NCBI RefSeq assembly: GCF_030403505.1
Contig: NZ_JAUEMJ010000007.1
Coordinates: forward strand, 1-64,000
Origin: Glycomyces tritici
GTDB lineage: Bacteria; Actinomycetota; Actinomycetes; Mycobacteriales; Micromonosporaceae
Length of the DNA: 64,000 nucleotides
Direction of reading: 5' to 3'
The notes beneath the pieces are model-generated. The model saw only the letters and a program-made list of their open reading frames with translations. It was not told where the DNA came from and searched no databases. Both the position numbers and the translations under genes were made by a program. Positions 26,727 through 33,252 of the stretch are shown one piece after another. Positions within the stretch are counted from its first letter, which is position 1, and the number at the start of each line of letters is the position of its first letter.

Positions 26727-29015
26727 ATGGCAGACCCACGAGCCCGCCGCCCGAACCTCGCGCTGGACAACCCCGCCTTGGCAGCACAATGGCACCCGGT
26801 TAAGAACGGGGACATGACGCCAGCTGACATACCCGCCTGTTGGAACGCGAAAGCTTGGTGGACCTGCCCCGAGTGCGCACATGAATGGGAAGCGTACGTC
26901 TCCAACCGGAACAAATCGGTCAACCCACGGGGATGCCCGCAATGCGCAAGTCGGGCACGATTCGGCTTCCGCAATCCTCCCCCGGGGAGAAGCCTTGCCG
27001 ACGTCCGCCCCGATGTCGCCGCTGAATGGCACCCGACCCGTAACGGGGGCCTCGCCCCAACCGACATTCTTCCCGCAGTGTCCAAACGATCCATATGGTG
27101 GCAGTGCCCGCGAGGTCATGAATGGCAGACCTCCCCGGCAATGCGGACTGGCCAGAACACACGCTGCCCCAAATGCATTCCGCAAGGCACGTCTCGGTTT
27201 GAAATCGAACTATTTCATGAACTCCGCGCAGCCGGGTGCCCCGTCGTGCACGACCTGCGACTTCCTGAAGGAAGCCGGTGGCGTCAGGTCGACATTGCAG
27301 TCCCCGAATGGCACCTTGCCGTCGAGTTCGACGGGCACCTGTACCACCGAACCAGTCAAACGCGTGACAGCGAGAAGACCGCGCACCTGATCGCTCTCGG
27401 ATGGACGGTCGTTCGCGTCCGTCAAGGTCTTGAGGCTCTCACTGACCAGGACCTAGGCATCACAATCACCGCTACTGTCCTGGAGACGGCGCATCTCCTG
27501 CTCGCGCACCTGGCCAGCCTCGGGTATCCCGTGAACGCTGGAGAATACTTGGCGGCCAGGATTCGCCTGGGTGCAGATGCCGCTGCCGCCGACTACGAGT
27601 GCCGCGTGCAGCGTTCGCTGGCGACCGACCATCCCGAACTAGTTTGTGACTGGGATATTGCCGCTAACGGGACAGGGCCCGAGGCGTATGGGTCCGGTGC
27701 ACAAGAGCGAGTGTGGTGGCGCTGCCACTCCTGCGGACACCAATGGCAAGCCGCGGTCGCCGGCCGCGCGAACGGTTCCGGGCCTGGCTGCGCGACCTGC
27801 AAGCAAGCGAAGCGGAAACAGCCGAAACCGCCGCCGCCGGGGCAGAGCCTCACGGACCGGCACCCGGCGATCAGCGCTGAAGTGGCCGCGGACTTGAACG
27901 AGGGCCGCACCGGCGCGGACTTCATGCCCGCATCACAGTGGAAGATCTGGTGGCGGTGCGCGCGCGGGCACACCTGGGTCCAGAAAGTGGCCGACCGGAC
28001 CATCAAAGGCGCCGGCTGCAAGGAATGCCGGAAGCTGGACGCGCCCCTGCGGTACCGCCCGGCCGAGTTCGAAGACTCCCTCGCGGCGGATCCGGAAATC
28101 GCCGCCGCGTGGCACCCGACGCGCAACGAAGGGCGCACACCCCGGGATTACAAGATCACGAGTGACTACCGCGTGTGGTGGCAATGCCCAGACTGCGGAC
28201 GTGAGTGGGAGTCGTCGGTTCGCAGCCGCACCAAGCAGCGAGGAGGCTGCCGCACATGCGTGTTCGCTGACAAACGCGGGCATCGGACTCCACCGCCAGG
28301 TGGATCGGCCGCCGAACTGTTCCCGAGAATCGTGCCCAACTGGCATCCAACCAAGAACGGCGAGCTCACCCCATGGAACCTCGTCCCTGCAGCGAACGTC
28401 ACCGTGCACTGGTTGTGCGAGCGCGGGCACGAGACCTCGTCGCTCCTGTCGTCCCGAACGACCGGGGGCGCCTCCTGCCCCGAATGCGAACGGCAGGACC
28501 GGTGGGCCATCTACCATGCTGAACGGGCACACGTCGCATCGTTCGCCGCGGCCCGACCCGACCTCATCGACCAGTGGGACCGCGAAGCGAACCCTAAAGG
28601 GCCTGAGGAGGTCCGCAAGGAGTCGCGAACCTTGGTGTGGTGGCGGTGCCCGACATGCAGACACCGGTGGCAGGCGTCCCCAGTCGCACGTTCGCGAGCG
28701 GAAGGAACTGGATGCCGTTCTTGCATTCTCAAAACCCGTCACGAATCGAACTCGGCGGCCCCGGGACACAGCCTCGCAGATAGGTTCCCTGAGATTGCTG
28801 CAGAGTTCGCGGCCGACTTGAACGGCGACTGGACCCCGGAGCGGCTGCGCCCGTTCTCGAACCGGGTCATGTGGTGGCGGTGCACGAAGGGACACGAATG
28901 GGAAGCGGCCGTTAACCGGCGAACCGGCAGAGGAACTGACTGCCCGCAATGCCGAGGATCCCGTGTCCCGAAGTCACCACCGGAAGACCGACACTTCCAA
29001 ACGACCCTCTGGTGA
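26727..29015 (+). CDS. Multi-zinc-ribbon protein with internal PD-(D/E)XK-like nuclease domain
   Basis: The product is 762 residues from ATG 26727 (ATG 26691 is an alternative). Eight modules share W-x-x-x-x-N-G-x-x-P...W-W-x-C-x-x-x-H-x-W...R...G-C-x-x-C, matching treble-clef/DUF4379-type zinc ribbons; two precede and six follow a domain at about residues 150-265. That domain has FEIELFHEL, VDIAVPEWHLAVEFDGHLYH and GWTVVRVRQG, the D...E-x-D-G-x-x-H layout of Vsr/DUF559-like endonucleases. It is probably a DNA-binding nuclease of a mobile or defence system; no methyltransferase or helicase partner is visible. Confidence 0.75.
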   Translation: MADPRARRPNLALDNPALAAQWHPVKNGDMTPADIPACWNAKAWWTCPECAHEWEAYVSNRNKSVNPRGCPQCASRARFGFRNPPPGRSLADVRPDVAAEWHPTRNGGLAPTDILPAVSKRSIWWQCPRGHEWQTSPAMRTGQNTRCPKCIPQGTSRFEIELFHELRAAGCPVVHDLRLPEGSRWRQVDIAVPEWHLAVEFDGHLYHRTSQTRDSEKTAHLIALGWTVVRVRQGLEALTDQDLGITITATVLETAHLLLAHLASLGYPVNAGEYLAARIRLGADAAAADYECRVQRSLATDHPELVCDWDIAANGTGPEAYGSGAQERVWWRCHSCGHQWQAAVAGRANGSGPGCATCKQAKRKQPKPPPPGQSLTDRHPAISAEVAADLNEGRTGADFMPASQWKIWWRCARGHTWVQKVADRTIKGAGCKECRKLDAPLRYRPAEFEDSLAADPEIAAAWHPTRNEGRTPRDYKITSDYRVWWQCPDCGREWESSVRSRTKQRGGCRTCVFADKRGHRTPPPGGSAAELFPRIVPNWHPTKNGELTPWNLVPAANVTVHWLCERGHETSSLLSSRTTGGASCPECERQDRWAIYHAERAHVASFAAARPDLIDQWDREANPKGPEEVRKESRTLVWWRCPTCRHRWQASPVARSRAEGTGCRSCILKTRHESNSAAPGHSLADRFPEIAAEFAADLNGDWTPERLRPFSNRVMWWRCTKGHEWEAAVNRRTGRGTDCPQCRGSRVPKSPPEDRHFQTTLW

Positions 29016-29221
29016 CCGGGCTGGCATAGTACTGCGTTTGGCTTTCCTGTCTGGGGCGCGGATCGGTGCGCGAAGTCGGCGAGTTCTTCAACCGCTGCGC
29101 GCGATGGCCCCGGAGAGTCTCCGCCGCCCTCAATCTTGCCCCTAGGTGCCGCCGCAGACTGTGCTTTTCAGCGGGTGGGCCGAATCTCGTAGGATGTCAT
29201 TCCCCGAGGGTTGGAGCCAGG

Positions 29222-29734
29222 ATGGCAAGTGTTGACGAGGCGTCCGGAGCGGCCGGCGCATCCTCGGCACCGTCCTACGACCCGAAGGCCCGTGATCCTG
29301 CTCGCGTGGAGGCGATTCGGCGCGAAGGTTGGCCCCGCAACGTGAAGGGGCGCACGTCCGCCCTGGGTCTGCTGTACGACGGGGCCGGAAAGCCGGTGTT
29401 GCGCCAACCGTTGAGGCCGTTGAGCGGCGACCGCGTCTATGACACACCGGACCTGAAAGACGAATGGCGGCTGCGCGAGGTCGCGACTTCGTGGCATATC
29501 GAAGGCGGCGTCGCGGCGTACATGCGCAAGACGACAACTATGGTCATGACCCTGTGGTTGAACATCCCCACTTGCGGCGGCTACCGCCGGCCCGACCCCA
29601 ACGGGTGCCATGAGAACTTGCCAAAGGTCCTGCCGCCGGGGTATACCCTCCACGTTCGGGTGGAAGGCGAAGATGGCAGCTACCAGCTCAACACGTACCG
29701 AGGGACTGGAGAGGCGTTGAAGCGCAGTGAATGA
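29222..29734 (+). CDS. SCP1.201/DddA-like cytidine deaminase domain protein
   Basis: The 170-residue protein has a C-terminal half matching the SCP1.201-like deaminase family: H-x-E at His92/Glu94 (WHIEGGVAAYMR), zinc-ligand candidates Cys118 and Cys129 (IPTCGG and NGCHENLP), then LPPGYTLHV. DddA, the double-stranded DNA deaminase toxin, shows the same H-x-E-G and late L-P motif. There is no N-terminal toxin delivery domain, only about 45 polar residues. It overlaps the next gene by 8 bp, as toxin and immunity genes often do. ATG 29222 has GGAG nearby. Confidence 0.72.
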   Translation: MASVDEASGAAGASSAPSYDPKARDPARVEAIRREGWPRNVKGRTSALGLLYDGAGKPVLRQPLRPLSGDRVYDTPDLKDEWRLREVATSWHIEGGVAAYMRKTTTMVMTLWLNIPTCGGYRRPDPNGCHENLPKVLPPGYTLHVRVEGEDGSYQLNTYRGTGEALKRSE

Positions 29735-31520
29735 TTACGAGCGCTACATCGTGACCACCGATGCGGTGCAGCTCGCCGAGCTGCGCGCGGCGGCCGATGA
29801 ACTCGACACATATGAGCTCGGTGCGCGTGCTATGAGCCTTGGTCTGTTCCCGCCGGACTACGCCGAAGGCGAGCACCACAGCATCACCCTGTACGGACCT
29901 CCCGGGCACAAAGGGCCGCCGCTGCTGGTGTGGAGCGTCGGCCTGTACTCGCCAGACGCCGAGGACCTGTACGTGGACGACGACGAAGGCCAAGGTGATG
30001 ATGGCGGCGTTGATACTGCTTGGGCCGGGCTCGGCGTCGGCATCGCAGCCTCAGCGCAAGGTGACAAGGATGACGAGGTCGGGTCCGGCCCGCGAGTGAC
30101 GGCGGACCCTCCAATCACTAGGTCCGACAAGGGCGCAGCGTTGAATCATGATCAACCGCCACCTCTGGACAAGATTCGCCTACTCCCTTGGTGGGTAGCG
30201 TTGGCAGCGGTCTGCGCGGTTCTCGTCACTATCGTAGTCACATATGTTCTTGTCCTGTTTCAAATACCCGATGCAACACAGTCTGATGAGACTTTTGTCA
30301 TCGAGACGGCGAAATTGCGGATATCTGCCATTCGCTACGCATTGACGGCAGGGGCAGGTGCCGTCGGCATCTTGGCGCTCCTTCTGGCTTTCCATCGCCA
30401 GCGCCAAGGGGAAAGGCAGCAACAACATAAAGAACTCGAGTCGGCGTCAATGCAAAATGACGCCCAACAGCGACGGATTACGGAGCTGCGCATCAAGGCT
30501 GTCGAGCAGCTTGGGTCCGAAAGTCCCGCAGTCCGAATAGGCGGTCTTCACAATCTTGAAAGACTCGGTGACCTTCACCCGGAACTTCGACAGATTGTTC
30601 TCGATGAAATCTGCGCGTATCTAAGGATGCCTCGCGTAAGAAGCGAGGTCGAGAAACAATCCCGTCTAGAGGAATTTCAGCTAGCAATCATCGGCAGTAC
30701 TTCATCTGAAGAACAACACGTTCGACTCGTGGCCCAAGAGATTCTCCAACGCCACCTCAATCAACGTAAGCATCCCGGAGGCTTCTGGGAGCATACTCGA
30801 ATGAATCTCTCTGGGGCAGTTCTTGATCGTATTGATTTCAATGGAGCCGAGCTGCGAAATGCGGATTTCGCACAGGCGAAATTTATCGGAAGGCCAAATT
30901 TTGAAGAAACTAGATTCGTAGGGAATGTCGTCTTTACCGAAGCTAAGTTCATGGCTGGTGCAAACTTCTTTAAGGCCATCTTTGAGGGAAGCGCACAATA
31001 TCAACGAGTCGAATTTCTTCAAAGTGCCGTGTTCAGCTGGGCGCACTTCAGGCAAGATGCACTCTTCATGTACGGTTCGTTCGGGCAAGATGCTGAGTTC
31101 ACCGGCGTCGAGTTCGACGGAAGATCGTACTTCAACTCGACTAGGTTTGAGACTAGCGCATCATTCAAAAATGCGCGGTTTGATGCAATCGCTTCTTTCC
31201 ATTCGGCACGAGTAAAGAGTGTGGCAACCTTTGAAAATGTAGAATTCGAGAGTCACGCGACCTTCATGGAAGTGTATTTTGGTAGCGAGGCTAGATTCAA
31301 GAATGCAAAATTCACCGCAAGTGCAGACACAAGCTTCAATAAGACTGTGTTCTGTGAGAGGTCTGATTTCGAAAATACGTCTCTCCGTGAGTCTGAAATC
31401 TTCAGCCAGGCCCGCTTCAACCGGCTATACACACATACCCCCCCCAGTGGATGGAATATGCTCACAGGTACGGAGGACCCCGCATGGGGTTCGATCCAGA
31501 TGTCTGAGTCTCCCCGCTGA
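29727..31520 (+). CDS. Chimeric protein: putative immunity-like N-terminus fused to pentapeptide-repeat membrane protein
   Basis: The product has 597 residues. Residues 1-90 form a small globular domain (DYERYIVTTDAVQLAELR..., LLVWSVGLYSPDAEDLY) followed by an acidic Gly/Asp linker. Two TMs follow at about 152-176 and 199-222, then a coiled region, and from about 345 A-x-F-x-x-A-x-F pentapeptide repeats typical of actinomycete membrane pentapeptide proteins. From about 30,150 the DNA turns clearly AT-richer and codon use changes, so the gene looks like a fusion of two origins. GTG 29727 overlaps the deaminase stop. An immunity role for the N-terminus is inference. Confidence 0.68.
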   Translation: MNDYERYIVTTDAVQLAELRAAADELDTYELGARAMSLGLFPPDYAEGEHHSITLYGPPGHKGPPLLVWSVGLYSPDAEDLYVDDDEGQGDDGGVDTAWAGLGVGIAASAQGDKDDEVGSGPRVTADPPITRSDKGAALNHDQPPPLDKIRLLPWWVALAAVCAVLVTIVVTYVLVLFQIPDATQSDETFVIETAKLRISAIRYALTAGAGAVGILALLLAFHRQRQGERQQQHKELESASMQNDAQQRRITELRIKAVEQLGSESPAVRIGGLHNLERLGDLHPELRQIVLDEICAYLRMPRVRSEVEKQSRLEEFQLAIIGSTSSEEQHVRLVAQEILQRHLNQRKHPGGFWEHTRMNLSGAVLDRIDFNGAELRNADFAQAKFIGRPNFEETRFVGNVVFTEAKFMAGANFFKAIFEGSAQYQRVEFLQSAVFSWAHFRQDALFMYGSFGQDAEFTGVEFDGRSYFNSTRFETSASFKNARFDAIASFHSARVKSVATFENVEFESHATFMEVYFGSEARFKNAKFTASADTSFNKTVFCERSDFENTSLRESEIFSQARFNRLYTHTPPSGWNMLTGTEDPAWGSIQMSESPR

Positions 31521-31833
31521 GGAGTTGGTGGTCTCCTGGAGATTCACGAAGGCCTCGGTGCTGCTGCCGGTGCTCGCGTCCCACGCGCAGTTGTGGGAGG
31601 CACCGAGGCCGCTAATCAGTGCCGCCGCGCGCGATGCAAGTATCGAGCTCCAGAGGGACCCCCTTGCTCGAAACCGAGTTCGAGGACCTGTTTGCTTGGC
31701 TCGACCCGCCAACCCTGCCAAGCTGACTGGATGGGAGCTCCGATCCTAATATCGGACGGCGCTCGAATTGCGGGCCGCGGCCGGGCGTATTCTCCCGCTG
31801 GTCGAGCTCGGGTTGGACCGCCTTTGCTGAGTT
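31521..31833. other. Gene-free stretch at the right end of the island
   Basis: 313 bp with no supported gene. A minus-strand frame (about 31510-31620) gives a short Ser/Thr/Ala-rich peptide without start signals. I see no inverted repeat that stands out. Confidence 0.45.
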
Positions 31834-31910
31834 TGGTGCCCTACCTGGGATTCGAACCCAGACTGTGCGGGTTTTGAGTCCGCTCTCTCTGCCAGTTGGA
31901 GTAGTAGGGC
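31834..31910 (-). tRNA. tRNA-Leu-like (CAA), short variable loop, copy 2 with encoded CCA
   Basis: The 74-nt body (31837-31910) is identical to the copy at 24337-24410, and here CCA (31834-31836) follows the discriminator A. The fold is as for copy 1, with a conserved A-C mismatch closing the anticodon stem and a 5-nt variable loop. The encoded CCA suggests this copy is closest to a working gene. Confidence 0.75.
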
Positions 31911-32141
31911 CGGTACAGTTGGCCTGGCCGGGGAGCGATGCTACCTGCAGGCCACGGATGTCCGAGGAGTCTGGTGGCGGTCGTGGCCGGGGGAGGAGCG
32001 GGAGGTTCACGTTGAGGTCACCTCGGCGGTGAGCTCGTTGCCGTCCCGGTCGTATGTCGCCTGGAGCAGGAAACTCGGGGTGGAGTCGTGTTCGGCCAGT
32101 TCGGGGGCGTACGGGTCTGTGACATGACCCGGGTGGGATTC
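31835..32141. repeat. Right copy of the tRNA-bearing direct repeat
   Basis: This block aligns with 24335-24641 in the same orientation. This copy keeps the second tRNA intact (32125-32198) and an in-frame peptide end between the two tRNAs, so it is probably the parental copy. Confidence 0.8.
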
Positions 32142-32198
32142 GAACCCACACTGTACGGGTTTTGAATCCGTCTTCTCTGCCAGTTGGAATACCGGGCC
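32125..32198 (-). tRNA. tRNA-Leu-like (CAA), short variable loop, diverged copy 3
   Basis: A 74-nt cloverleaf: acceptor GGCCCGG/CCGGGTC (one G-U), D stem TTC/GAA, anticodon stem ACGG/CCGT with loop TTCAAAA (anticodon CAA), 5-nt variable loop, T stem GTGGG/CCCAC, and discriminator A. Relative to copies 1-2, pairs in all four stems change together (for example D stem CTC/GAG to TTC/GAA), so the structure is under selection. CCA is not encoded. Confidence 0.72.
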
Positions 32199-32300
32199 GA
32201 GGCACCGGGCAGTGCGCCGGAGCCGGTGTAGATGATACCCGGTGCGGGGCGGGCGGCCGCGAACCGGTCCGAGTGGGCCGCTAGGCGGCAGCGGAAGAAA

Positions 32301-32375
32301 GCGGCCCGGTGGGATTCGAACCCACACCGTACGGGTTTCGAGCCCGTCCTCCCGGTCGGCCCGAGGCGGGTTGCC
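32301..32375 (-). pseudogene. Degenerate tRNA-like copy 4 (CGA in the anticodon loop)
   Basis: The T arm (GTGGG-TTCGAAT-CCCAC) and anticodon arm (ACGGG-CTCGAAA-CCCGT, anticodon CGA) match copy 3 closely, but the D loop lacks GG and the acceptor strands pair at only about five of seven positions. I call it a tRNA pseudogene; if folded differently it would read a Ser codon. Confidence 0.5.
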
Positions 32376-32382
32376 CCGCTCA

Positions 32383-32407
32383 CGTTTCGGTTCCAACGTC
32401 CGAAACG
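32383..32407. repeat. Inverted repeat upstream of the PdtaR-like gene
   Basis: The perfect arms CGTTTCGG and CCGAAACG are separated by 9 nt. It lies between the tRNA-like array and the regulator promoter (TAAGCT at 32445-32450) and may be an operator or a terminator hairpin. Confidence 0.45.
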
Positions 32408-32518
32408 CTCGGCATAGGAACGTGCGGGCCCGAAGCGCGGCGGCTAAGCTAGCGTCCTGGTGTGCCTGAAACGACGCACGCCCCTACGTCCATTCGCGCA
32501 CGAAAGGTACGGACCCGC

Positions 32519-33136
32519 ATGACGAGCAAGGCCGCCGAGGAGCCGCGCAAGCGCGTGCTCATCGCCGAAGACGAGGGGCTCATCCGCCTCGACCTGGCCG
32601 AGATGCTCACCGAGGAAGGCTATGAGGTCGTAGCCGAGGCCGCCGACGGTGAAGCCGCCGTCCGCCTCGCCGAGGAGCACCAGCCCGACCTGGTCATCTG
32701 CGACATCCAGATGCCGATCATGGACGGCCTCCAAGCCGCGGAGAAGATCGTCTCCGCGCGCATCGCGCCGGTCGTGATCCTCACCGCCTTCTCCCAGCGC
32801 GACCTCATCAGCCGGGCCACGTCCGCCGGCGCCATGGCCTATCTCGTGAAGCCCTTCCAGAAGTCCGACCTGGTCCCGGCCATCGAGCTCTCCCTCACCC
32901 GCTTCGCCGAGATGACCGCCCTTGAGAAGGAGGTCGCGAACCTCACCGAGCGCCTCGAGGTCCGCAAGCTCGTCGACCGCGCCAAGGGCCTGCTCATGAC
33001 CCAGTACGGCATGCCCGAGCCCGACGCGTTCCGCTGGATCCAGCGCGCCGCGATGGACCACCGCCTCTCGATGCGCGCCGTCGCCGAGCGCGTCATCGCC
33101 GAAGCCGAGCAGAAGGAAGCCCAGGAAGCCGAGTAG
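32519..33136 (+). CDS. pdtaR: ANTAR-domain response regulator, PdtaR-like
   Basis: The 205-residue protein has a receiver domain with Asp at about residue 62 (LVICDIQMPIMDG) and Lys in LVKPFQ, a coiled linker, and a C-terminal ANTAR RNA-binding domain (RKLVDRAKGLLMTQYGMPEPDAFRWIQRAAMD). Length and sequence closely match mycobacterial PdtaR (Rv1626), which also lies upstream of polA; it acts in transcript antitermination. ATG 32519 gives the family length. A GTG at 32462, 11 nt after TAAGCT, is a possible leaderless alternative adding 19 residues. Confidence 0.9.
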   Translation: MTSKAAEEPRKRVLIAEDEGLIRLDLAEMLTEEGYEVVAEAADGEAAVRLAEEHQPDLVICDIQMPIMDGLQAAEKIVSARIAPVVILTAFSQRDLISRATSAGAMAYLVKPFQKSDLVPAIELSLTRFAEMTALEKEVANLTERLEVRKLVDRAKGLLMTQYGMPEPDAFRWIQRAAMDHRLSMRAVAERVIAEAEQKEAQEAE

Positions 33137-33150
33137 GCCTCCCGAACTTC

Positions 33151-33186
33151 ACGGCCCGCGGACCCCACCGTCCGCGGGCCGTTTCT
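33151..33186 (+). terminator. Terminator after the PdtaR-like gene
   Basis: A perfect 13-bp stem (33151-33163 / 33170-33182) with a 6-nt loop is followed by TTTCT. Confidence 0.8.
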
Positions 33187-33252
33187 GCATCCCCGAGCCA
33201 CGCGGCCCCCGCTTGCCGCCGGGTTGTCGGAGGCACTCGATAGGCTCGTGGG

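Noticed and set aside
31425..31721. 98-codon minus-strand ORF at the island's right end
   Set aside because: Low-quality composition, no start signal, and overlap with the end of the pentapeptide gene.
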